Positions 33,717-41,981 of a stretch of 45,663 nucleotides of DNA are shown here, piece after piece. Position numbers and translations under genes: made by a program. Position 1 is the stretch's first letter; every line of letters starts with the position of its first letter. The notes beneath the pieces are model-generated. The model saw nothing but the letters and a program-made list of their open reading frames with translations. It was not told the origin of the DNA and ran no database searches. Source of the stretch: JAJXYN01 sp964532735. GTDB lineage: Bacteria > Patescibacteriota > Patescibacteriia > JAGPKW01. Where the stretch lies: the NCBI GenBank assembly GCA_964532735.1, contig CAZHKK010000006.1, positions 1 to 45,663 on the forward strand. Reading direction: 5' to 3'.

Positions 33717-34052
33717 ATGTTTCAAGTAAGAAGAAATCAAAAAACTCCCAATATAGTGGAGTTTTATCATAAGGAGTATAAAGAAGGTAAAGAACCTGAA
33801 ATTACTCTGGATGAGAAAGATGGCAATCTTGTTCTCTATAAGACATTCAAAAATGGTCCTGTAAGTGTTAATGTAATATTTTACATTAACGCCAAAATTG
33901 AAAAAAGGAGAAACACAGAAGAAGAAAGAAAAAACTTTATGTTTCAACTCAAAGAAAAATGCTCTCATATGGGAGATGCTTTGAGAATAAACGAAGCATT
34001 GATGGATTATAACTGGTTTGAATCTGGTTATAATCGTCGTGACTTTCTCTGA
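33717..34052 (+). CDS. 'TPNI' small protein, paralogue A2
   Basis: A 111-residue protein homologous to the one encoded at 18896-19225 ('MFQVRRNQKTPNIVEFYHKE' against 'MNYKIVRKKETPNIWEFWKD'; both with '.I..KI.KRRN/I.EKRN' and an 'AL.INEALMDYNWF'-like end). AGGAGG precedes the ATG by 7 bases; the promoter is TTGACT-N17-TATAGT, and promoter and leader are also similar to the paralogue. It uses CGT arginine codons near its end and stops with TGA, both atypical here. It sits behind tRNA-Leu and converges on 34089-34790. Function unknown. Confidence 0.7.
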   Translation: MFQVRRNQKTPNIVEFYHKEYKEGKEPEITLDEKDGNLVLYKTFKNGPVSVNVIFYINAKIEKRRNTEEERKNFMFQLKEKCSHMGDALRINEALMDYNWFESGYNRRDFL

Positions 34053-34053
34053 T

Positions 34054-34085
34054 GAGCAGACTAAAACAATTGTCTGCTCTTTTTT
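34054..34085 (+). terminator. Terminator after gene 33717-34052
   Basis: Perfect stem GAGCAGAC / GTCTGCTC (34054-34061, 34072-34079) and T-run. The 3' side TGCTCTTTTTTATTTTATGCAG closely matches the one after gene 20007. Confidence 0.75.
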
Positions 34086-34088
34086 ATT

Positions 34089-34790
34089 TTATGCAGATAA
34101 AGCATCTAAAGCATTCTCATAAGACTTTATTATATCTAAATACTGTCTTACTACTTCTATTTTATATTCTCTTGGGAGTTTTGTATTACTTTTTATTTCA
34201 TCTTTATTTTCTTCTAATTTTATCAAAACTACTTCTAGTCTTGATTTTTCTTCACTTAATAACCTTTTATTATCCAATATATCAAAAGTTTCAATACCAT
34301 AAATATATGAACTTAAATTTTCAAAATCAAAATTTGAAATGACTTGTTTTGTATCTGTCATCATATCAATATCTCTGCCTAAACTTGCTAAAATATCTGG
34401 ATTTGTATTGTTTTCTAGTCTTTTTTGTAACCTTGCTATAGTTTCATCAAATTTATCAATATATGCTTGCTTTAATACAGGAATACCATCTTCTAATAAA
34501 CCTTCAAATATTTCATTATTCATTCTTGCACTTAAATTTCCAGAATTTTGTGCATCTGATATTTCTCTTCTTTGTTCTGATAATCTTGCAGAAGCCTTGC
34601 CTATTAATAGATTATTAGTACTAGCATTATTCATTTGTTTTCTTAGAAAATCATCCACTTTTGAAATATACCCATTTAAAGTAGTTTTTATTTGAATTAA
34701 GTTTCTATCGTTACCATCTGATATTTTACCTGCTTTTCTTTCTTTTTCTTCTTCTGTTGGGTTCCATTTAAAATTAGGACTTAAAGACAT
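34089..34790 (-). CDS. Orphan helical protein in the tRNA-Leu cassette
   Basis: A 233-residue, highly charged, probably coiled-coil protein ('EEEKERKAGKISDGNDRNLIQIKTTLNGYISKVDDFLRKQ', 'EEKSRLEVVLIKLEENKDEI'). No signal peptide, membrane segment or recognised domain. There is no Shine-Dalgarno sequence, while the convergent partner has one. The start 'MSLSPNFKWNPTEEEKE' resembles the Ser/Thr-rich starts of 44384-44770 and 45321-45662, which occupy the same position behind tRNA-Arg and tRNA-His. Confidence 0.6.
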   Translation of the reverse strand: MSLSPNFKWNPTEEEKERKAGKISDGNDRNLIQIKTTLNGYISKVDDFLRKQMNNASTNNLLIGKASARLSEQRREISDAQNSGNLSARMNNEIFEGLLEDGIPVLKQAYIDKFDETIARLQKRLENNTNPDILASLGRDIDMMTDTKQVISNFDFENLSSYIYGIETFDILDNKRLLSEEKSRLEVVLIKLEENKDEIKSNTKLPREYKIEVVRQYLDIIKSYENALDALSA

Positions 34791-34913
34791 AATTATGTTT
34801 TTATTAATTATAGCTTTATTATACTCAAATAAAATAATTGAATCAATTTAACTTACTCATCAATATTTCAAACCTCAAAACATTATTTTTATCTTTGAAA
34901 TATGTTATAATAG

Positions 34914-34963
34914 AGTCAATTAAGTTGCACCAGATTAAATTAGCTTTATTGACTAGTTTTTTT
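34914..34963 (+). repeat. Distal copy of tRNA-Leu CCA end and terminator (diverged)
   Basis: GCACCA (34927-34932) is followed by GATTAAATTAGCTTTATTGACTAG and seven T, about four fifths identical to 33462-33499 behind tRNA-Leu. A TATAAT stands just upstream, but the tRNA body is absent. The arms AGTCAATTAAG / CTTTATTGACT also form a hairpin. Confidence 0.55.
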
Positions 34964-34975
34964 GTTAATAAAAAA

Positions 34976-35010
34976 ATAGACCCAAATTAGATTAACTATG
35001 GGTCTTTTTG
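34976..35010 (-). terminator. Terminator of the zinc-ribbon gene 35016-35312
   Basis: Stem AGACCCA / TGGGTCT with T-rich sequence on the minus strand. Confidence 0.65.
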
Positions 35011-35015
35011 ATTCA

Positions 35016-35312
35016 TTATTTATTTATCTTTGATAAAATATTTTTAATTTTTTCAGTTTCCAAAAAAGGTCTATCCTTATTGAAAATAATACCAAATTTT
35101 TCAACCTCCAATACAGATTTATAATTAAAAATTTTAATTTTTTGATATGTTGATTTTTTATTTTTTGGATTTTTAAAATAAACACTACTTTTACAATTTG
35201 GACATTCATCAACTTTATCGTTTATAATACCAAATTCATTTTTTCCAGAAAAATAAAATGGCTCAAATTTTTGATTACATTTTTCACAAATAACATACTC
35301 TATAGAAAACAT
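35016..35312 (-). CDS. Orphan zinc-ribbon small protein
   Basis: A 98-residue protein with two CxxC knuckles ('CEKCNQKFEPFYF' and 'CPNCKSSVYF') spaced like a zinc ribbon, then a Lys-rich tail. AAGGAGGA lies 7 bases before the ATG. It is not obviously homologous to the other zinc-ribbon orphan (1313-1675) beyond the knuckles. It stands just outside the distal tRNA-Leu repeat. Function unknown; small zinc ribbons often bind nucleic acid or proteins. Confidence 0.65.
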   Translation of the reverse strand: MFSIEYVICEKCNQKFEPFYFSGKNEFGIINDKVDECPNCKSSVYFKNPKNKKSTYQKIKIFNYKSVLEVEKFGIIFNKDRPFLETEKIKNILSKINK

Positions 35313-35369
35313 AAATAATCCTCCTTATTTATTTTTTAATACATTAACATAATTATATAAAAAAACAAA

Positions 35370-36554
35370 TTATTTTGAACTATTTTTTGAAAGAGCACCC
35401 ATTAATATAGAAAAAAATGCTGCAATTATTAAAGAATATTTAAAATTGCTCGGAAAATAAACAGCAAAAATTATTAAAACTATAGACACAAAAACCCTTC
35501 CTATAGAGTTGGAAACCTCTCTCATTACAGTATGTTCATCTATTAATTCTCCCTTATTGCCTATACTTTCATAAAATCTAGACTCATAAGGAATTCTTAA
35601 TACTGGCTCTGCAATTTTTTGATAAGATAAAAAAATAAATAATTGTATATTTGTTGAAGACAACATTTTTCCCAACCAACCAAATCCATAAATAAAACCA
35701 CCCAACTTTATTATTGATGCTTTGTTTTTTTTATCTGAAATTTTACCTATAAAAAAATTTATAACCAATGTTGTTAAAAAAACCAAAGACATTATTATGC
35801 CTATAGAATTTATATTACCCCCCATAAATAAAAATATAATTATTGGCCAAGCTATAATTTTCATTAAAGCCTCCCCGCCTTCTGAAAAACCTATAAAAAA
35901 GTTTCTTATGTATAATTTTGAAAATATTTTTTTAAAAGTTTCTAAAAAACCAAAAGAATAATCTTGTTTTATATTGTCTATTTTAAATAATGGTATCAAA
36001 GAAAATATATATATAAAAACAGTTAAAATAAATAACACATTAAAACCTAATTTACTTATAATAAGAGAAGATGCCACTGGTAAAAAAACTCCTATTATTG
36101 CTAATATATTTTTTAAACTACCTATTTGAGATCCTCTTTTTTCCTTGTCCCCAAAAAGAGAAAATCCAATATGATAATTCGTCCAATACATAGATCTTCC
36201 CAAAAACGAAGATAGTAAATAAATTATTAATCCTACTTTTAAATTAAAATTAAATAATATAAAACTAGCATAATTTATGATAAAAAAAACACTTCCTATT
36301 ATTATAGATTTTTTTATACCTATTTTACTAGAAATTTTTGCACCAAATATAAAACAAAAAATACTTAAAAAAGAGTCTATTAAAAATAATACCAAAATAT
36401 TTGTTAGTGAAAAATTTAATTTTTCATATATAAATATTATAGAAAATATAGAAAGCATAGAATCTGCTATTGCTTGTATTTTATAACAACCGAGCAACAT
36501 TGATAAATTTTTATTATAATATGTTTTTATTTTGTTAAATTTAAATACTTTCAT
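35370..36554 (-). CDS. MFS transporter
   Basis: A 394-residue protein with about 12 membrane segments. The first half has 'FLIDSFLSIFCFIFGAKISSKIGIKKSII', a variant of the MFS loop 2-3 motif, and the second half repeats it as 'NFFIGKISDKKNKASIIKLGGFIYGFG'. Likely a drug or small-molecule exporter. It follows the MarR-family gene on the same strand by 42 bp, so both are probably transcribed from the promoter at 37015-37042. Confidence 0.85.
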   Translation of the reverse strand: MKVFKFNKIKTYYNKNLSMLLGCYKIQAIADSMLSIFSIIFIYEKLNFSLTNILVLFLIDSFLSIFCFIFGAKISSKIGIKKSIIIGSVFFIINYASFILFNFNLKVGLIIYLLSSFLGRSMYWTNYHIGFSLFGDKEKRGSQIGSLKNILAIIGVFLPVASSLIISKLGFNVLFILTVFIYIFSLIPLFKIDNIKQDYSFGFLETFKKIFSKLYIRNFFIGFSEGGEALMKIIAWPIIIFLFMGGNINSIGIIMSLVFLTTLVINFFIGKISDKKNKASIIKLGGFIYGFGWLGKMLSSTNIQLFIFLSYQKIAEPVLRIPYESRFYESIGNKGELIDEHTVMREVSNSIGRVFVSIVLIIFAVYFPSNFKYSLIIAAFFSILMGALSKNSSK

Positions 36555-36596
36555 TTTTTATATTTAATATCATACAGTTAATTATATACAATATAT

Positions 36597-36995
36597 TTAT
36601 TTAATAGATGATAAAAATTTTGTAACATCTTCTATTTCCCACATTTTATCAGGAGGAATTATTTCATCTATTTTTTCTAGTATTATATTTATAGAATCTT
36701 TTAATAAATTTATTCCATCTTTTGTAATAGTTGCATAACGAGCTCTTCCGTCTTTTTCACTCAGATCTCTTTTTACAAAACCTATTTTTTCCATAGGAAT
36801 TAAAACCCGCGTAACACCAGATGCTGTTAATCCTAACAAATCTGCTAAATCTATTCTTCTTAATCTTTTGTCATTTGAATTACTTAAATGATAAAGAATC
36901 ATAAACTCTACAAACCCCAAATATCCACATAATTTTCTAGATAAAATAGAGTTTGCTTTATATAATTGTAATAAAAAGTCTATTTTTTTATTCAT
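36597..36995 (-). CDS. MarR-family transcriptional regulator
   Basis: A 132-residue winged-helix protein. 'LGFVEFMILYHLSNSNDKRLRRIDLADLLGLTASGVTRVLIPMEKIGFVKRDLSEKDGRARYATITKDG' is the standard MarR DNA-binding domain (recognition helix around 'TASGVTRVLIPME', wing around 'EKDGRARYATIT'). MarR proteins usually repress themselves and a neighbouring exporter until a ligand binds; the downstream MFS gene fits. A palindrome overlaps its promoter. No Shine-Dalgarno sequence. Confidence 0.9.
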   Translation of the reverse strand: MNKKIDFLLQLYKANSILSRKLCGYLGFVEFMILYHLSNSNDKRLRRIDLADLLGLTASGVTRVLIPMEKIGFVKRDLSEKDGRARYATITKDGINLLKDSINIILEKIDEIIPPDKMWEIEDVTKFLSSIK

Positions 36996-37000
36996 TTATT

Positions 37001-37042
37001 TAATTGATTAATCAATTATATATCAATTACTTTTTTAGTCAA
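37001..37042 (-). promoter_or_regulatory. marR-MFS promoter with overlapping palindromic operator
   Basis: On the minus strand TTGACT (37037-37042), 16 bp, TATAAT (37015-37020). A perfect 18-bp palindrome TAATTGATTAATCAATTA occupies 37001-37018, overlapping the -10, and a further half-site ATCAATTA lies at 37022-37029. The size and position fit a MarR operator and autorepression. The -35 overlaps the stop codon of the histidine-kinase gene upstream. Confidence 0.7.
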
Positions 37043-37890
37043 TATTTTATAAATATTATTTTATACTCTATGAAATATTTATTCCTTATAATATTAAAAT
37101 TAAAATTATTTTTATTTGTATAATTTAAAATAAAATTTTTTATACTTCTTGAATATTTATAATTCTGTATATTTGCTTTTATTGATATATATTCTTCTAT
37201 TGAATTTATTTCAATAGAAATATTATTTTCTCCGCTTTTATTTTTTATATATTTCCAAAAATTATTTAAAACAATCTCTATTACTTGCATTAATTCAAAG
37301 GCATTTATTTCTATTTTATATGGTTTACCTATTTTTAATATTTTAAAATTAATTTTATTTTTAAATTTTAGATTTGTTTTTAATAATTCATAAATAGAAA
37401 AAATTAAAAAATTTACATTAACAAAACTAGAATTTTTTTTGTTTATAATCTTCGTAAGATATAATAATTTATTTAATAAATTTATTATATTATCAGAATT
37501 TATAATTTGATCTTTTGTAAATTTTTTTAAATCATTATCTATATTTTCATCACTTATTTCATTTAAAAGTAAATATATTGGAGTTAATTTGTTTTTTATA
37601 TTATGAACAACGCCTACAACATTTTTTCCATAAGTTATATATAATTCATTTTTCAAAAAATTTTCTTGAGTTTTTGTATACTTATTCATATAGAATTTAA
37701 TTTTACTTACTAATAAATATAAACAAAAAGAAAAAGAAAAAAATAAAATAAAAATATCAAAATATATAAATTTATAATGTATGTATTTTATATTTATTAT
37801 TAATAAATATAAAGTTGATAATATTACAATTAAATAATTTATAATAAAAAAACAATAAAAGAATTTTTTAATAATATTTTTGTAAGACAT
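37039..37890 (-). CDS. Membrane histidine-kinase-like protein, degenerate ATPase domain
   Basis: A 283-residue protein with two N-terminal membrane helices (about 10-33 and 43-62), then 'GVVHNIKNKLTPIYLLLNEI' with the likely phospho-acceptor H96, and an N-box-like 'QVIEIVLNNFWKYI'. The G1/G2 boxes (DxGxG, GxGL) expected after it are missing: the end reads '...IKANIQNYKYSRSIKNFILNY...'. It forms an operon with the response regulator upstream (9 bp apart) and ends in TGA. It may be a kinase with an eroded ATP site, or act mainly as a phosphatase or through another kinase. Confidence 0.75.
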   Translation of the reverse strand: MSYKNIIKKFFYCFFIINYLIVILSTLYLLIINIKYIHYKFIYFDIFILFFSFSFCLYLLVSKIKFYMNKYTKTQENFLKNELYITYGKNVVGVVHNIKNKLTPIYLLLNEISDENIDNDLKKFTKDQIINSDNIINLLNKLLYLTKIINKKNSSFVNVNFLIFSIYELLKTNLKFKNKINFKILKIGKPYKIEINAFELMQVIEIVLNNFWKYIKNKSGENNISIEINSIEEYISIKANIQNYKYSRSIKNFILNYTNKNNFNFNIIRNKYFIEYKIIFIKY

Positions 37891-37899
37891 ATTTTTTAA

Positions 37900-38574
37900 T
37901 TAATCTATTTTACCTATATAATAACCAACATTTCTTATACTTTTTATTAAGGTTGTATTTGTGGTTTTTTTTATTTTCTTTCTTATATTTTTTATAAACA
38001 CCTCTACAATATTTGAAAAAGGAGTATCGTTATAATCCCATACTTGATCAAATAATTTATATTTATTAAATATTATATTTTGATTTCTAAAAAATAATTC
38101 TAAAATATTATATTCTTTTTTTGTTAAATTTATTGATGTTTTTTTAAAAAATAATTTTTTTGAATTTGTATCTAAATAAAAATTATTGTATTTTATTATA
38201 TCGTATATGTATTTATTATCTTGTCTCTTTAATAAACTTTTTATTCTAAAAAATAACTCATCTTTATTAAAAGGCTTTTCTAGATAATCATCTCCTCCGT
38301 TTTTAAATCCATTTAGTAAAAATTCTTTTTGTTTATTTGATGTCAAAAAAATTATTGGCGTATTTTTTCCAGACATTCTTAATTCTTTACATAAATCTAA
38401 ACCATTTTTATTTGGTAAATTTATATCAATTATTAATAAATCATACGAATTTATCTCTGCTTTTAATAAGCCAATTTTTCCGTCCATTTCATAATCTACT
38501 ATATAATGTTTTTTTAGAATATTGTTTACAATTTTGATACTATTGATATCATCTTCTATATATAATATTTTCAT
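37900..38574 (-). CDS. OmpR/PhoB-type response regulator
   Basis: A 224-residue protein. Receiver domain: acidic pair D8-D9, phospho-acceptor D50 in 'LLIIDINLPNKNG', T78 in 'IIFLTSN', K100 in 'DDYLEKPF'. C-terminal winged helix: 'INLTKKEYNILELFFRNQNIIFNKYKLFDQVWDYN' and 'VFIKNIRKKIKK...IRNVGYYI'. All signalling residues are intact, in contrast to the partner kinase. First gene of the two-gene operon. Confidence 0.92.
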   Translation of the reverse strand: MKILYIEDDINSIKIVNNILKKHYIVDYEMDGKIGLLKAEINSYDLLIIDINLPNKNGLDLCKELRMSGKNTPIIFLTSNKQKEFLLNGFKNGGDDYLEKPFNKDELFFRIKSLLKRQDNKYIYDIIKYNNFYLDTNSKKLFFKKTSINLTKKEYNILELFFRNQNIIFNKYKLFDQVWDYNDTPFSNIVEVFIKNIRKKIKKTTNTTLIKSIRNVGYYIGKID

Positions 38575-38643
38575 TTAATTAAAATTTTTATTAGAATTTA
38601 TAAATTATATCATAAAGCAAATGAAGAAATGATGAATATTTAA

Positions 38644-38678
38644 ATAAAAAAATAAGAACTAAATTGTTCTTATTTTTA
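38644..38678 (-). terminator. Terminator of the Pif1-like gene
   Basis: Stem AATAAGAAC / GTTCTTATT (minus strand), then T-run; it overlaps the last codons. Confidence 0.7.
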
Positions 38679-40242
38679 ATATTCTTTCTATATCAAATAT
38701 TATAATTTCTTTTTTGTTTGTATTTATACACTTTAATGCATCAAAAGTTTGATTTTTTATTTTATATTTTTCAATAATAGATATTGGAACTATTTCTTTT
38801 TTTATTTTATCCCCATTGTTTTTTATATATATAATTTCTGTTATATTTTTTTTATCAATATTTTCATTTAATTTTTTTATTTTATCTATTTTTGATAAAT
38901 TTAAATCTGAATTTTTTTTATGCAACTTTTTAATATACTCAACGACTCTTTTATCTAATAATATATGTTCTTTTTTTATTTTAGTTTTTAAAATTATTCC
39001 GTCCAAACTTACACACCTGCTTAAGGCTACATATACTTGCCCATGAGCAAAGGTTCTATTGCCAAAATCTATTAAAACCTTATCAAATGTTTTTCCTTGG
39101 CTTTTGTGTATAGTTATAGCCCATGCTAATTTTATTGGATATTGAATGAAAGATCCTACCGGTTTTGACTCTAAAGAATCTATAGAATCATTATATACAT
39201 AATTAAATATATCCCACTTGTAAGGCTCTACTTCTACAATTTTTCCGTCTTCTAATTCTATAACTATAAGATCATTTTTTATTTCTTCATTTGTGCCATT
39301 TTCTACTATATTTGATATTTCTATTATTTCTTTAATTTTTCCAACGCTTCCATTTACCCATCTTCCATTTGAATCATTATTTAATAACATTACCTGTGCT
39401 CCTTTTTTTAATCTTAAACAATTATCTGTCGGAAGATAATTGTTATCGAAATCACCCTTTATTAAACCATTGTAAACATATTCTTTACTTTTTATTTCTT
39501 TTATTTTATTTAAATTTATTTCATCTGCCTTTTTATTTGTTGTTGTTAAATTTATATAAAAATCTTTTTCTCTTATTTCATTTTCTTTATTATACCTATC
39601 ATTTAATAATGCCAAATGATTTGTTTTTATAGAATTGCTTCTTATTATGTTTAAAAGATTTATAAAAATATTATCTTTTTGTCTGTATATTTTATTTAAT
39701 TCTATAAAATCAAAATCAAAAATTTTAAAAACTTTTGATGAAAAAAAATATGGAGTTTCATAATGTTCTTGGAATATTTTTTTTTCATTTTCTGTTATTA
39801 CTGGAGGTAATTGATATAAATCTCCTATTAATATCATTTGTATTCCGCCAAAATTTGCAGATTTATCTTTTCCATTTAATCTTAAAAATTTATCTACACA
39901 ATCTAATAAATCAGCTCTAACCATTGATATTTCATCTATGATTATACAATCTATTTTTTTATATAAATCTGTCTTTTTTTTTCTTATACGAGATTCTGTA
40001 ATATTTGGTTTAAAATCAAAAAAAGAGTGAATTGTTTGACCTTTTATATTTAATGCAGATACTCCTGTTGGTGCTAAAACTACAATTCTTTTTGATGTTT
40101 TATATCTAAAATAAGATAATAAAGTTGATTTACCAGTACCTGCCCTACCTGTTAAAAAAATATTTTTATTTGTATTTTCCATTAAATTAAATGCATTAAC
40201 AAAATCTTCATTTAATTCAATTTCTGAAAATTTATTTTGCAT
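38659..40242 (-). CDS. Pif1-family DNA helicase
   Basis: A 527-residue SF1B helicase. Seen: Walker A 'TGRAGTGKSTL' (31-41), 'VVLAPTGVSALNIKGQTIHSFF', Walker B 'CIIIDEISMVRADLLD', 'GGIQMILIGDLYQLPPV' and the C-terminal 'AWAITIHKSQGKTFDKVLIDFG' and 'QVYVALSRC'. Pif1-type enzymes unwind G-quadruplexes and blocked forks; in CPR genomes they occur as stand-alone genes. A C-terminal extension of about 90 residues has no known domain. The ATG is 1 bp after the yggU-like stop, so they share a transcript. Confidence 0.9.
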   Translation of the reverse strand: MQNKFSEIELNEDFVNAFNLMENTNKNIFLTGRAGTGKSTLLSYFRYKTSKRIVVLAPTGVSALNIKGQTIHSFFDFKPNITESRIRKKKTDLYKKIDCIIIDEISMVRADLLDCVDKFLRLNGKDKSANFGGIQMILIGDLYQLPPVITENEKKIFQEHYETPYFFSSKVFKIFDFDFIELNKIYRQKDNIFINLLNIIRSNSIKTNHLALLNDRYNKENEIREKDFYINLTTTNKKADEINLNKIKEIKSKEYVYNGLIKGDFDNNYLPTDNCLRLKKGAQVMLLNNDSNGRWVNGSVGKIKEIIEISNIVENGTNEEIKNDLIVIELEDGKIVEVEPYKWDIFNYVYNDSIDSLESKPVGSFIQYPIKLAWAITIHKSQGKTFDKVLIDFGNRTFAHGQVYVALSRCVSLDGIILKTKIKKEHILLDKRVVEYIKKLHKKNSDLNLSKIDKIKKLNENIDKKNITEIIYIKNNGDKIKKEIVPISIIEKYKIKNQTFDALKCINTNKKEIIIFDIERILKIRTI

Positions 40243-40243
40243 T

Positions 40244-40465
40244 TTATTTTATTATTTCTATTATTTTTGTTTTAGCAAAAAGTCCAGATTTTATAAAAAT
40301 ACAACTCTTAGAAACATTAAACTCTTTTGATAAAAAACTTATTAAAGCTTTATTTGCTTTTCCTTCTATTTGTGGAGCTTTTATTTTTATTTTTAATATA
40401 TTATCTTTAAAATTAACTATCTTATCTTCTTTACTATTTGGTTGTATTTGTACTTTTAGTATCAT
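40244..40465 (-). CDS. DUF167 (YggU) family protein
   Basis: A complete 73-residue protein: 'VQIQPNSKEDKIV', 'LKIKIKAPQIEGKANKALISFLSKEFNVSKSCIFIKSG' and 'KTKIIEI' are the conserved elements of DUF167/YggU. Function in bacteria is not established. It overlaps no gene and runs directly into the Pif1-like helicase. Confidence 0.85.
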   Translation of the reverse strand: MILKVQIQPNSKEDKIVNFKDNILKIKIKAPQIEGKANKALISFLSKEFNVSKSCIFIKSGLFAKTKIIEIIK

Positions 40466-40504
40466 AATAATGTTTTATAAATAAAGTTTAACATATAATG
40501 ACAA

Positions 40505-40542
40505 AAAACGAAAAGAGCGCATTGTAATGCGCTCCTGCGAGA
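40505..40542 (-). terminator. Terminator of tig
   Basis: Stem GAGCGCATT / AATGCGCTC, then TTTTCGTTTTTTG on the minus strand. Confidence 0.8.
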
Positions 40543-40544
40543 TA

Positions 40545-41858
40545 CTATTCAATAATATTATTTTCTTTTAAAAATTTAATAACTTTTTCATTTTTTAGAA
40601 CTCTCTTTAATTGATTTTGATATTCTGGGTGTTCTAAATTTTTCTTAATATTTTCAAAATCAGGATGAGAAGTATAATGTGATTTTGCTAATTCTATTTC
40701 TTTATTTAAATCTTCTTCACTTATTTCTATTTTTTCTTCTTCTGATATTTTTTCTAAAACCAAAGACATTTTTAATCTTTCCTCTGCTTTTATTTTAAAT
40801 TCATCTTGCAATTCTTCTTCTGTTTTTTTAATAGATGATTTATAGTTTTCAAAATCCATTCCGCCTTGTTCTATATTAGATTTTAATTCATTGACCATTT
40901 TTTTTGATTCTAATATAACAAGTCTTTCTGGTATTTCTGAAATTTTTGAATTTTTTATAATATCTTCTAACATTTTTACTGACAATTTTTCATCTTGTTT
41001 GTTTAAATCTTCTTGAATTATGTTTTGTTCAATTTGTTTTTTGAAATCTTCTAATTTTTCAAACTTTAAAGTTTTAGCAAAATCGTCATTAATTTCTGGT
41101 AATTCAATCTTATTTATAGCATTAATTTTTACTTTAAATAAAACTTTTTTGTTTGCTAATTTTTTTTCAAAATAATCTTCTGGGAAAATTAATTCAAATT
41201 CTTTTAAATCTCCAACTTTTAATCCTAATATGTTTTCATAATATCCTGGAATAAATCTTTCCTTCTTTACTTCTTCTTTAAAGTTTTTATAACTACCATT
41301 TTCTAAAGGAACTCCGTTTATAAATAAATCTAGATCTATATCCGCCTTATCTCCATCTTCTATAACTCCATCATTTTTAGCAATTTCAGAAGATCTCATT
41401 TTTCTTAATTCTTCTATTGTTTTTTCTATTTTTTCTTTAAATTCTTTTGAATTTGTATCTTGTTTTTCTCTTTTTATTTTTAAATCTTTATATTTTCCTA
41501 ATTTAATTTCTGGAACAAGCATTAATTCAGCTGTAAAAATTATAGGATTACCAGGAGCTAATTTTTCTATTTTAATTTCTGGTTCATAAAAAACCTTCTC
41601 TTTTATATCTTGAGATTGTAAAGCTTCATAATAAGATGATTCTACTATTTTTTGTAAAGCTTCTTCATATACAACCATTTCTCCGACTTTTGCAACAACC
41701 ATATTATAAGGAGCTTTTCCTGGTCTAAATCCTTTTATTTCAACATGTTCAGAAATATGTTCTGCAGCGTGTTCTATGTGTTTTTTATAATCTTCAAATG
41801 GAACTTCTATAGTAAATATCAACTTTCCATTTTCTTGTTTCTTAGTTGTATTAATCAT
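40545..41858 (-). CDS. tig: Trigger factor
   Basis: A 437-residue ribosome-associated chaperone and peptidyl-prolyl isomerase. N-terminal ribosome-binding domain with 'VEIKGFRPGKAPYNMVVAKVG' (the GFRxGxxP ribosome signature), a middle FKBP-like domain ('DGDKADIDLDLFINGVPLENG', 'FIPGYYENILGLKVGDLKEF') and a helical C-terminal domain with 'IPERLVILESKKMVNELK'. Length is normal. No Shine-Dalgarno sequence. Confidence 0.94.
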   Translation of the reverse strand: MINTTKKQENGKLIFTIEVPFEDYKKHIEHAAEHISEHVEIKGFRPGKAPYNMVVAKVGEMVVYEEALQKIVESSYYEALQSQDIKEKVFYEPEIKIEKLAPGNPIIFTAELMLVPEIKLGKYKDLKIKREKQDTNSKEFKEKIEKTIEELRKMRSSEIAKNDGVIEDGDKADIDLDLFINGVPLENGSYKNFKEEVKKERFIPGYYENILGLKVGDLKEFELIFPEDYFEKKLANKKVLFKVKINAINKIELPEINDDFAKTLKFEKLEDFKKQIEQNIIQEDLNKQDEKLSVKMLEDIIKNSKISEIPERLVILESKKMVNELKSNIEQGGMDFENYKSSIKKTEEELQDEFKIKAEERLKMSLVLEKISEEEKIEISEEDLNKEIELAKSHYTSHPDFENIKKNLEHPEYQNQLKRVLKNEKVIKFLKENNIIE

Positions 41859-41927
41859 GATTTAATAGTTATTTTTTAATGTGTCTTATTATATCAGAAA
41901 TTATTATTTTTTCAATATTTGTAATAA

Positions 41928-41966
41928 ATAATAGCCATTTCATAAATGGCTATTATTTATTTTTTT
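41928..41966 (-). terminator. Terminator of the bactofilin-like gene
   Basis: Stem AATAGCCATTT / AAATGGCTATT with AT-rich flanks between two co-directional genes (41982- ends here, tig starts beyond). Confidence 0.65.
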
Positions 41967-41981
41967 ATTTATTTTTACTTA

